A stretch of DNA of 16,072 bases from JBLHKW01 sp047618565. Its GTDB lineage: Bacteria; Planctomycetota; UBA1135; GCA-002686595. Position numbers and translations under genes: made by a program. Below, piece by piece: positions 8,379 through 15,185 of the stretch (positions are counted from its first letter, which is position 1; every line of letters starts with the position of its first letter). The notes beneath the pieces were generated by a model, which saw nothing but the letters and a program-made list of their open reading frames with translations, was not told the DNA's origin and did not search any database. The stretch covers positions 1 through 16,072 of the forward strand of contig JBLHKW010000124.1 of NCBI GenBank assembly GCA_047618565.1. Reading direction: 5' to 3'.

Positions 8379-9634
8379 CCGACTCCATCATCTGGGCCCT
8401 GCTCTTCGGCCTGCTGGCTCTGTCCGGATTCTTGAGCGCATCGGAGACCGCTCTCTTCAGCCTGTCCGCCGGCGATCGTGAATCCGCCGGCGCGCGCGTG
8501 CAGCGCCTCTTCCGTGAGCCGCGCGAGGTGCTCGTCAGCATCCTGCTCGCCAACCTGCTCGTGAACCTGGCCTTCTTCGCGACGGCGCCGCACTTCCTGA
8601 TGCGCGTGGCGGACCTGGGCCTGCTCGGGGCCGGTTTCGTCTCCCTGCTGGCGATCTTGATCCTCGGAGAGATCCTGCCCAAGACCCTCGCGCTGCGCGG
8701 CGCCCACTGGATGGCGCGCTGGGCGGCCTGGCCCCTGTCCCTGCTCGTAGGTCTGCTCTCGCCGATGCGGCGCGTCCTGCGCGGCCTGGTCGATCTGGGC
8801 CTGAAGGCCTTCGGTCAGTCGGACAGCGAGGAGGTCGACATCACCCCCGAGGTGCTGGCCGAGGTGCTCGAGCGCTCCTCGGTCGAGGGTGTGCTCGCCG
8901 CGGGCGAGGCGGATCTCCTGGCGGAGATCGTCGAGTTGGGCGACCTGCGCGTGCGCGAGATCATGACGCCGCGCGTCGACATGCTGCTGATCGACCTGGA
9001 CGACGACGAGGTCGAGCAGCGCGAGGCACGCCGCCAGGCCGCGCGACGGCGCCTGTCCTGGTTACCGGTCGTGCGCGGCGGCGCGGACAACGTGGTGGGG
9101 CAGGTGCTCGTGCGCGACCTGTACCGCGACCAGGACCGACCGATCGAGCAGCTGATCATGCCCATCAAGTTCGTGCCCGAGGTGGCGCGCGTGCTGAGCC
9201 TGCTGCATTCCCTGCGCGAGGATCGTGTGGCCGAGGCGATCGTGCTGGACGAATGGGGCGGCACCGCGGGCGCCGTGACCCTGGAAGACTTCTTCGAGGA
9301 GCTGATCGGCGACCTGCGCGTGGAGGGCGAGGCCCTCGAGCGGCCGGTCGTACCCCTGGGCGAGGGGCGATTCCGGGTATCCGGCGGGCTGTCGATCCGC
9401 GACTGGAACGACCACTTCGGCGTGCAGGTCGTGCCGCGCGAATTCGAGACCGTCGGCGGTTTCGTGACCGCATTGCTGGGCCGCATCCCGCGCACGGGGG
9501 ATCGCCTGGAGCTCGGTGGGGGCCTGATCTGCGAGGTGCGCGAGGTGCGCGGCCGGCGCCTCGAGACGCTCGACCTGTTCGTCGCTGCGGACGGAGATGG
9601 CGGTCGCGCGGAGCGCAGCGGAGCCATTCGATGA
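8375..9634 (+). CDS. CNNM/CorC-type membrane protein with CBS pair and CorC_HlyC domain
   Basis: A 419-residue HlyC/CorC-family protein, a group linked to Mg2+/Co2+ homeostasis and probably divalent cation export. Domains in order: a CNNM (DUF21) membrane domain of about residues 1-140 with the signatures SASETALFSL (21-30) and GEILPKTLA (98-106); a CBS pair of about 185-312 starting at REIMTPRVDM and ending in VTLEDFFEELIGD; and a C-terminal CorC_HlyC domain of about 325-403 (FRVSGGLSIRDW...ETVGGFV). The length is normal for the family. The ATG overlaps the kinase stop (ATGA) with GGAG at 8363-8366, and its own stop overlaps the next start, so the three genes are translationally coupled. The link to the sensor kinase suggests cation or envelope sensing, but that is inference. 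Confidence 0.9.
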   Translation: MTDSIIWALLFGLLALSGFLSASETALFSLSAGDRESAGARVQRLFREPREVLVSILLANLLVNLAFFATAPHFLMRVADLGLLGAGFVSLLAILILGEILPKTLALRGAHWMARWAAWPLSLLVGLLSPMRRVLRGLVDLGLKAFGQSDSEEVDITPEVLAEVLERSSVEGVLAAGEADLLAEIVELGDLRVREIMTPRVDMLLIDLDDDEVEQREARRQAARRRLSWLPVVRGGADNVVGQVLVRDLYRDQDRPIEQLIMPIKFVPEVARVLSLLHSLREDRVAEAIVLDEWGGTAGAVTLEDFFEELIGDLRVEGEALERPVVPLGEGRFRVSGGLSIRDWNDHFGVQVVPREFETVGGFVTALLGRIPRTGDRLELGGGLICEVREVRGRRLETLDLFVAADGDGGRAERSGAIR

Positions 9635-10620
9635 TCACCGCCATCTACCTGGCGCTGCTGCTCGGCTGCGTGCTCGCGAGCGCCCTCTACTCCGGTTCCG
9701 AGATCGGCTTCTATTCGCTCTCGCGCGTGCGCGTTGGCATCGAGGCACGCCGCGGCCTGGTGCGCGCGCGCGTGGTCGAACGCCTGCAGCGCGACGACTC
9801 CGCGCTGCTGATAACCATCCTGATCGGCAACAACCTCGTGATCGAGTGCGCCACTCACCTGGCCGACGGGTTGCTCGCCCACAGCGCCATACCGGCGCGC
9901 TGGAATGGCCTGGTGCTGACTCTCTGCCTGACGCCGATCCTGTTTCTGTTCGGCGAGGCCCTGCCGAAGGAGATCTTCCGCCGCCGTCCGCACCGCATGG
10001 TGCTGCTCTGGGCGCCGTTCATCCTGATCTCGCGCATCCTGTTCTGGCCGCTCGAACGGGTGCTGCGCCTGTTCACCGCCCTGCTCGAACGGGTCTTCCG
10101 GCCACGCTCTGGATCCGCCAGAGGCTTCCTCGGGCACGAGGTGCTGCTCAGTCTGCTGGCCGAGAGCAAGCGCTCCGGCGCCCTGTCCGAGCGCGCCGAG
10201 AGCCTGGCCCAGAACGCCCTGACCCTGCGCTCGATCCCCATTTCCCGCGCCATGGTGCCCTGGGAACAGGTCGTGCGCCTCGAGGCTACCCAGTCCCGCG
10301 CCGAGTGGCTCGAAATCGTGAGCGAGTCCACCTTCTCACGCCTGCCCGTGATGGCCACGGACGGTAGCTTCGAGGGCTACGTGCACCAGCTGGAGGTCCT
10401 GGCGGGCCCGGACGCGAGCCAGGGCAAGGACCAGGACCCCTTCGACCACCTGCGCTCCCTGACCGTCCTCTCCCCCGAGACCCCGGTCGACCGGGCCCTC
10501 TTGATCCTGCGCGGCAGCGGCCAGCGCGCCCTGATCGTGGGCACGCGCGAGGCCCCGGTGGGCCTGGTGACCCTCAAGGACCTGGTGGAGGAGATCACCG
10601 GGGACCTGGCTGCCTGGTAG
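9631..10620 (+). CDS. Second CNNM membrane protein with CBS pair, lacking CorC_HlyC domain
   Basis: A 329-residue paralogue of the preceding protein. The CNNM domain (about residues 1-150) shows YSGSEIGFYSLSRVR (20-34) and FGEALPKEIF (107-116). The CBS pair (about 200-327) begins at SRAMVPW, in place of the usual IMTPR, and ends in LVTLKDLVEEITGDLAAW. The protein stops right there, so the C-terminal CorC_HlyC domain is absent. This short form is common in tandem CNNM pairs, and a heteromeric partnership is plausible. The ATG at 9631 overlaps the previous stop and has GGAG at 9620-9623; the upstream in-frame extension to 9253 is out-of-frame overlap with the first gene and is rejected. The last 112 bp of this gene are duplicated at 13537-13648. 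Confidence 0.9.
   Translation: MITAIYLALLLGCVLASALYSGSEIGFYSLSRVRVGIEARRGLVRARVVERLQRDDSALLITILIGNNLVIECATHLADGLLAHSAIPARWNGLVLTLCLTPILFLFGEALPKEIFRRRPHRMVLLWAPFILISRILFWPLERVLRLFTALLERVFRPRSGSARGFLGHEVLLSLLAESKRSGALSERAESLAQNALTLRSIPISRAMVPWEQVVRLEATQSRAEWLEIVSESTFSRLPVMATDGSFEGYVHQLEVLAGPDASQGKDQDPFDHLRSLTVLSPETPVDRALLILRGSGQRALIVGTREAPVGLVTLKDLVEEITGDLAAW
10509..10620 (+). repeat. Direct repeat, copy A (3' end of second CNNM gene)
   Basis: This stretch recurs 3,028 bp downstream (13537-13648) with 7 mismatches in 112 and no indel, including the TAG stop. Here it is the natural end of an intact gene, covering the second half of the last CBS domain. The two copies bracket the kinase-FGE gene. 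Confidence 0.95.
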
Positions 10621-10668
10621 GGGACGTCGGTGAGCCGACCCACCGCTGGACCCGCGCGTTCAGTGTGG

Positions 10669-10696
10669 TTGCCGTACGACCGGTGGCCGGTATGAT
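10669..10696 (+). promoter_or_regulatory. Sigma-70-like promoter upstream of the kinase gene
   Basis: TTGCCG (10669-10674), a 16-bp spacer and TATGAT (10691-10696) make a good housekeeping-type promoter in an otherwise GC-rich 161-bp intergenic gap. A dyad ACCGG-TGG-CCGGT (10679-10691) fills the spacer and touches the -10 box, a possible operator position. The kinase start at 10782 would leave a leader of about 80 nt with no clear Shine-Dalgarno sequence. A weak hairpin gtcgg/ccgac (10626-10639) after the CNNM stop has no T-run. Confidence 0.5.
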
Positions 10697-10781
10697 CTAC
10701 ATCGAGTAGCGCGCCTATCCCGCCCCGACACAGGACCACTTCCCGGGCCCAGAGCTTGTCGGCGCGCACTTCGCTCGCTGA

Positions 10782-13430
10782 ATGACGGATCCGACCCCTC
10801 AGACTCTGTTCGCCGAGTACCTGGCTAGGCGCAGCTCGGCCGCGTCTCCCGACTTCGAGGAATGGGTGGCCTCGTATTCCGCGCACGAGAGCGAGTTGCG
10901 CGCGTTGCACGCGCGCGCGCGGCTTGCGGATAACGGCCGCGACGCTGGCCTGTCGTTCTTCAAGGGCGGCGAGCATCAATCGGTCAGGTCGGCGCCCGGC
11001 CTCGAGGCAGGCAAGGTCATCGGCGATTTCCGGCTGATCTCGCTCATCGGTGAGGGCGGTATGGGGCAGGTCTGGGAGGCCGAACAGGTGTCGCTTCGGC
11101 GGACCGTGGCGCTCAAGTTCATCCGGCCGGATCGGTTGTCTGAGAAGCAACACTCCTATTTCGAGCGCGAGGCGCGCGCAGGCGGTCGTTTGAGTCACCC
11201 CGGGATCGTCGCTGTTCATGGATTCGGTGAGTCCGACGGTATCGCCTGGATAGCGATGGAGCTCGTCGAGGGCTGCTGGACGCTGCGCGACTTCCTGGAC
11301 GACGCCATGAAGTCCGAGCGACTGCCCGACACCTACGACGAGAGCGTTGCACGGTTCATCGCACGTTTGGCCGAAGCGCTGGAGGCCGCGCACCGAAGCG
11401 GTGTGATTCACCGGGACCTGAAACCGCAGAACATCCTCATCACGAGTGAGGAGCTGCCGAAGATCACGGACTTCGGCCTGGCACGTATCACGGACGAGCT
11501 GGGTCTCTCGCAGACGGGCGACCTCGCGGGCACGTACTACTACATGTCACCGGAACAGGTGGCTGCCAAACGCATGGGGATCGACCACCGGACGGACATC
11601 TTCAGTCTGGGGGTGGTGTTCTATGAGATGTTGACCCTGCGGCGCCCCTTCGAAGGTGACACCACTCAGCAGGTGGCGCACAAGATCGTCGTCACGGATC
11701 CGACCGACGTGCGGGCGATCCGCTCGCGCGTACCGCGCGATCTGGTTGTGATCTGTGGCAAGAGTCTGGAGAAGGACCCAGACCGTCGCTACGCGACGGC
11801 GGCGGAACTGGCCCTCGACCTCAAGCGGCACCTGAACAACGAGCCCATACAGGCGCGGCCGCCGACTGTCTTGGATCGAAGCATGAAGTGGGGCCGCCGC
11901 AACCCGACGAGGTGTGTCGCGGCGATACTCGTGGTCGTCGCATTCATGATCATCTCGGCACTGGCGATCCGGATCGCCAACCAGCGTGATGACCTGCAGG
12001 TGCAGCGGCGAGAGCTGACCCGCTCCAAGACCCGGCTGCAACAGAATGCGGATACCCTGGCTACTCTCGAGGCGGAAGCGTCGGCACGTGCCGAGGACCT
12101 GCTGAGCCTCTCGGACGCCAAGGACTACGAGCACCTGCTGGCCGAGGCTGCCGACCTGTTCCCCGTTCACCCCGGCCTGGTACATGCCCTGGAGGATTGG
12201 ATCCAGCGGGCTGAGACGCTCCGGGCGCAGCTCCCCGAACATCAGGGCAAGCGTGATGAACTCTGGGCGACCAGGGCTCCCGGTCTCGATCCGGATGCAG
12301 CCTGGGCAGACCCTCGCATCGGGTGGTGGCATGGGCAACTCTCCGAGCTCATCGACGATCTCAAGTCCATGAAGTCGCCGGGGGTCGGGCTGCTGACGGA
12401 AGACGGCGTCAGCACGGAACACGGATGGAGTGTCCCGCGGCGACTGGCGTTAGCGCGGCGACTGGCGCGCGGCTTTGCCGCCGGCGGAGAGTTCGCCACG
12501 CGCTGGCGCGCTGCGCTGTCGGCCGTTGGCGAGGTCTACCCGGACCTGAACCTCACGCCGCAGATGGGGCTCGTACCGATCGGTGCGGACCAGGACTCAG
12601 GGCTTTGGGAGTTCTGGCACGTTCAGACCGGAGCCGAGCCTGTCCGGGATCGTGAAGGCCGGCTGTCGATTCGTGACGATACGGGGCTGGTCTTCGTGCT
12701 GTTGCCGGCGGCGACGTACTGGATGGGCGCGCAGAGCGAGGATCCGAACGGGCGCAACTTCGATCCGGGGGCCTGGACAGACGAGGGACCCGTGCGCGAG
12801 GTCCGCGTCGAAAACTGTTTCATGGCGAAGACGGAGATGACCCAGGGCCAGTGGAAGCGCATGACGGGGGTCGATCCATCGCTCTGGACCCGCGCTACCG
12901 ACGACACCTGGATCGAGGGCGCGCACCCGGTCGAGCAGGTGAGCTGGACCGACTGCATGGAGCTGTTGGCAAATCTGGATCTGACCCTTCCGACCGAGGC
13001 GCAATGGGAGTACGGCTGCCGTGCCGGCTCGACGCAACCGAGGCCATTCGCCTTCGAGGACTTTGCGGAGTATGCAAACGTCGGCGACATCAGCTCCACA
13101 CGCTCCTTTCAGATGGCCGCGCACGAGGACTGGGACGACGGTGCCGGCACCCATTCCCCGGTGGCTTACTACCTGCCCAATGCGTTCGGCTTGTACGACT
13201 GCCTGGGAAATCTGATCGAGTGGTGTCGCGACGGGTGGGGGCCTTACCCGACGGACGAGAATCCGGTGGCCTCCCAGGCCCTGAATGTAGGCGCCACCTC
13301 GCGTCCCTACCGCGGTGCAAGCTTCTATGCGCTTGAGCCCGCGGCGAGATCTTCCAACCGTGCCCACGCGGCGCCGTCGACCGCAGCCAACAACCTCGGC
13401 CTGAGGCCTGTGCGCGCGGTCCGTCAGTGA
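10782..13430 (+). CDS. Transmembrane Ser/Thr protein kinase fused to FGE/SUMF1-like domain
   Basis: An 882-residue fusion. The N-terminal 70 residues (AEYLARR...FEEWV...LRALHARA) resemble the leader seen in planctomycete kinases. A Hanks-type kinase domain spans about 83-350: P-loop GEGGMG (90-95), Lys112, catalytic HRDLKPQN (210-217, Asp212), DFG (230-232) and SPE (256-258), so it looks active. A transmembrane helix (about 378-397) and a coiled coil (about 400-440) follow. An alpha-helical linker with a DYEHLLAEAADLFP motif precedes a SUMF1/FGE-like domain (about 633-880; LPTEAQWEYGCRAGS, AFGLYDCLGNLIEWC, NLGLRPVR). The usual C-terminal RGGSW with catalytic cysteines reads RGASFYALEPAARSSNR, without Cys, so it is unlikely to make formylglycine and may act as a binding domain. 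By eye its codons end in A/T more often than the neighbours', and direct repeats flank it: both hint at acquisition. The targets are unknown. No good ribosome site precedes the ATG at 10782. Confidence 0.9.
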   Translation: MTDPTPQTLFAEYLARRSSAASPDFEEWVASYSAHESELRALHARARLADNGRDAGLSFFKGGEHQSVRSAPGLEAGKVIGDFRLISLIGEGGMGQVWEAEQVSLRRTVALKFIRPDRLSEKQHSYFEREARAGGRLSHPGIVAVHGFGESDGIAWIAMELVEGCWTLRDFLDDAMKSERLPDTYDESVARFIARLAEALEAAHRSGVIHRDLKPQNILITSEELPKITDFGLARITDELGLSQTGDLAGTYYYMSPEQVAAKRMGIDHRTDIFSLGVVFYEMLTLRRPFEGDTTQQVAHKIVVTDPTDVRAIRSRVPRDLVVICGKSLEKDPDRRYATAAELALDLKRHLNNEPIQARPPTVLDRSMKWGRRNPTRCVAAILVVVAFMIISALAIRIANQRDDLQVQRRELTRSKTRLQQNADTLATLEAEASARAEDLLSLSDAKDYEHLLAEAADLFPVHPGLVHALEDWIQRAETLRAQLPEHQGKRDELWATRAPGLDPDAAWADPRIGWWHGQLSELIDDLKSMKSPGVGLLTEDGVSTEHGWSVPRRLALARRLARGFAAGGEFATRWRAALSAVGEVYPDLNLTPQMGLVPIGADQDSGLWEFWHVQTGAEPVRDREGRLSIRDDTGLVFVLLPAATYWMGAQSEDPNGRNFDPGAWTDEGPVREVRVENCFMAKTEMTQGQWKRMTGVDPSLWTRATDDTWIEGAHPVEQVSWTDCMELLANLDLTLPTEAQWEYGCRAGSTQPRPFAFEDFAEYANVGDISSTRSFQMAAHEDWDDGAGTHSPVAYYLPNAFGLYDCLGNLIEWCRDGWGPYPTDENPVASQALNVGATSRPYRGASFYALEPAARSSNRAHAAPSTAANNLGLRPVRAVRQ

Positions 13431-13439
13431 CGGACCGCG
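13415..13439 (+). terminator. Hairpin over the kinase stop codon, possible terminator
   Basis: A 12-bp perfect inverted repeat (cgcggtccgtca at 13415-13426, its complement at 13428-13439) with a 1-nt centre spans the TGA stop of the kinase gene. No T-run follows directly; the nearest T tract (five T, 13514-13518) is about 75 nt away. It may be a 3'-end stabiliser or a weak, factor-assisted terminator. Confidence 0.4.
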
Positions 13440-13536
13440 GACATACCCGGGCGCCATCGCATGGCAGGAGCCCGTTCCGAATCCCTGCATCCCTCTCAAG
13501 CCAGGCGCGCCCCTTTTTAGTGGGCTATCCAGGCCG

Positions 13537-13648
13537 GCGCGGCAGCGGCCAGCGCGCCCTGATCGTGGGCACGCGCGCGGTCCCGGTGGGCCTGGTGACC
13601 CTCAAGGAGCTGGTGGAGGAGATCATCGGCGACCTGGCGGCCTGTTAG
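13537..13648 (+). pseudogene. Orphan copy of the CNNM 3' end (direct repeat, copy B)
   Basis: It encodes GSGQRALIVGTRAVPVGLV...DLAAC then TAG, matching the last 36 codons of the second CNNM gene (GSGQRALIVGTREAPVGLV...DLAAW). There are 7 mismatches in 112 bp, 5 of them amino-acid changing, no indel, and the stop is retained. Homology to the CNNM gene starts abruptly at 13537; the frame stays open upstream to a GTG at 13427, but that part (overlapping the kinase stop) resembles nothing. A stand-alone half CBS domain is unlikely to function, so this is treated as a gene remnant left by duplication or insertion. It lies 107 bp after the kinase gene. Confidence 0.85.
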
Positions 13649-13666
13649 GGACGGTTTTTCCACCGG

Positions 13667-13695
13667 TGGCCGCAACCGGCCCGGCCCGGTAGGAT
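13667..13695 (+). promoter_or_regulatory. Promoter-like site before the small anchored protein gene
   Basis: A -10-like TAGGAT (13690-13695) lies 17 bp after a weak -35-like TGGCCG (13667-13672). A perfect palindrome ccaccggtgg (13660-13669) overlaps the -35 side. The 11-mer accggtggccg (13662-13672) also occurs in the promoter before the kinase gene (10679-10689), so the two regulatory regions share an element. Confidence 0.35.
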
Positions 13696-13777
13696 AGTCG
13701 CCACAAGATCACCCCGCGAGCGCCCGCGCGTCCGCCTTCCCGCCTGCGCCCCCGCACCAGATCCCACAGGACCTTCC

Positions 13778-14230
13778 ATGCCGACGACTCTCGACTCCGC
13801 TCCCAGGGCGGGCTGGATCCAGACCCGAATCGCATGGACCGCCGTCGCCGGCCTGCTGTGCGGCGCGCTCTACGCCTTCCAGCCCCAGGGTGACCCGGGC
13901 GGCGATCCCGGTCAGACCGAGGCCTTCCCGACCACGTCCTTCGCGGGCTCGAGCGCCGACTCCAACAACCGCATGGTCGCGGTGACCGGTCTCGACATCA
14001 CGGGCCAGTCCGTTCTGTACCTGGTGGACACGGTGAACATGTCCCTGGCCGTCTACCAGGCCAGCGGCGGTTCCTCGAGCACGCAGGGCATCAGGCTGGT
14101 CGGCGCGCGCAACATCTCCCTCGATCTGGAGCTCGACGGCTTCAACGACAAGACCGAGTCCAAGGGACGCCCGATGGGCTTCAAGGATCTCGAAGAGCAA
14201 TTCCGGAAGAACGGGCTCTTGCCCGAGTGA
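13778..14230 (+). CDS. Small signal-anchored protein of unknown function
   Basis: A 150-residue protein with a single N-terminal hydrophobic segment (about residues 16-34, preceded by Arg17), so it is probably anchored with its C-terminus outside the cytoplasm. The exported part is beta-strand-like (MVAVTGLDITG, VLYLVDTVNMSLAVYQ, IRLVGARNISLDLEL) with a Gly/Ser-rich turn, and it ends in a charged helix (FKDLEEQFRKNG). Conserved hypothetical proteins with this 'LYLVDT...LAVYQ...GARNI.LDL' pattern occur in planctomycetes to my recollection; no function is known to me. The ATG at 13778 has AGGA at 13768-13771. A 61-bp gap separates it from the HTH gene, and both lie before the same terminator, so they are probably cotranscribed. 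Confidence 0.8.
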   Translation: MPTTLDSAPRAGWIQTRIAWTAVAGLLCGALYAFQPQGDPGGDPGQTEAFPTTSFAGSSADSNNRMVAVTGLDITGQSVLYLVDTVNMSLAVYQASGGSSSTQGIRLVGARNISLDLELDGFNDKTESKGRPMGFKDLEEQFRKNGLLPE

Positions 14231-14291
14231 CTCTGGAAGATCGAACGACTCAACCCCCCGTACCCCAAGACCCCCCGCAGGAGAGTATTAC

Positions 14292-14876
14292 GTGAGCGAC
14301 GACTTTTTCAGCTTCGACGAGGCCCTGGACGAACTGAGGCTCAAGGAAGAGGAGCTCAAGCGCCTCGTATCCGAAGGCGAGATCCGCGCCTTCCGCAAGG
14401 GCGACACGATGAAGCTGCGCCGCAGCGACGTCGAGAGCCTGCGCGCCGAACTCTCCGGTGAGGTCGTCGACCTCGGCGAGGGCACCGAGGAACTCGTCTT
14501 CGAGGACGACCCGGACATCATCGACGAGGCCGGCATGGCCACCCAGGAGATCGCCGGCGTCGAGACCCTGATCGACGACGACATCGAGGACGTCGGTGAA
14601 CTCGAGCTCGACGACGAGCCCGCCCCGCGCCGCGCCACCTCGCGCGGTGCCCGGGCCGCAGCTCCCGCCCCCGCCGCCGGAGTGCACCGCACGGGTGCCA
14701 TCGCCGCGAACGCCGACGTCGAAGAGACCGAAGGCTCCGGCATGCTGATCGCCCTGGCCGTGACGACCGCGCTGCTCACCGCAGCCATGCCCGTCGCCCT
14801 GAGCGTCGCCGCCGGCGGCGCGTCGGGTCTGGCACGCACGATCGCGGCCCTGTTCCCGGGCGCCACGTTCAATTGA
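14292..14876 (+). CDS. Membrane-anchored excisionase-like helix-turn-helix protein
   Basis: A 194-residue protein. Residues 5-53 (FSFDEALDELRLKEEELKRL, then a wing with EIRAFRKGDTMKLRRSDVE) look like a MerR/excisionase-type winged helix-turn-helix, in which a short helix pair reads DNA. A long acidic stretch follows (about 57-110, rich in Asp/Glu), then an Ala/Pro/Arg linker (111-145), and one hydrophobic segment (about 151-173) near the C-terminus that should insert in the membrane. The GTG start at 14292 is supported by AGGAG at 14279-14283 with 8-nt spacing and by beginning directly at the HTH. It is the last gene before a strong terminator. A tail-anchored DNA- or protein-binding regulator is an inference; the HTH fold could instead bind protein. 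Similar HTH proteins are frequent in planctomycetes. Confidence 0.8.
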   Translation: MSDDFFSFDEALDELRLKEEELKRLVSEGEIRAFRKGDTMKLRRSDVESLRAELSGEVVDLGEGTEELVFEDDPDIIDEAGMATQEIAGVETLIDDDIEDVGELELDDEPAPRRATSRGARAAAPAPAAGVHRTGAIAANADVEETEGSGMLIALAVTTALLTAAMPVALSVAAGGASGLARTIAALFPGATFN

Positions 14877-14938
14877 TCGTTTGATCGAATGACGCGCGGC
14901 TCGCCCTGGCGAGCGCAGTGTCGAAAGTCGCATACATC

Positions 14939-14975
14939 ACGCGGGAGCGTCCCTCGGGCGCTCCCGCGTTTTTTT
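14939..14975 (+). terminator. Intrinsic terminator after the HTH gene
   Basis: An 11-bp perfect stem (acgcgggagcg at 14939-14949, its complement at 14959-14969) closes over a 9-nt loop that can extend with ccc/ggg. It is followed by T7 (14969-14975, the first T shared with the stem). It ends the + strand gene run and faces the convergent - strand remnant. Confidence 0.92.
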
Positions 14976-15185
14976 CGTGGGGTGGCGGAATGCTGGTCCG
15001 CATGGGCGTCCACTGCGGACCACCTGTGCGGGTACGAATTGACGTATTGGCGGACGGAGAGAGCGTTCGTCGCTGGATCTGGCGATGCCTGTTCGTTCGA
15101 TCCACACACCTCTGCCTCTTTCCGAGCATGACGGTCAAAGCAGGTGTACGGGAGCGAGCGCCGACGTCGCCGGCTCCCGCAGACT
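14976..15185. other. Non-coding stretch between terminator and remnant gene
   Basis: About 210 bp between the terminator and the end of the - strand remnant. Several short frames are open on both strands, but none has a ribosome site or family resemblance. On the - strand it lies where the lost C-terminal part of the remnant gene would be expected, yet no frame shows the expected Gly/Asn/Ser repeats, so that part appears deleted or replaced. Confidence 0.5.

Noticed and set aside
9253..9630. Upstream extension of the second CNNM gene
   Set aside because: The extra residues are Arg/Gly-rich out-of-frame translation of the first CNNM gene; ATG 9631 gives a proper first membrane helix and an ATGA overlap with a ribosome site.
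13427..13648. A stand-alone 73-residue gene
   Set aside because: Its first half overlaps the kinase stop and resembles nothing; its second half is only the end of a CBS domain copied from the CNNM gene. It is treated as a remnant.
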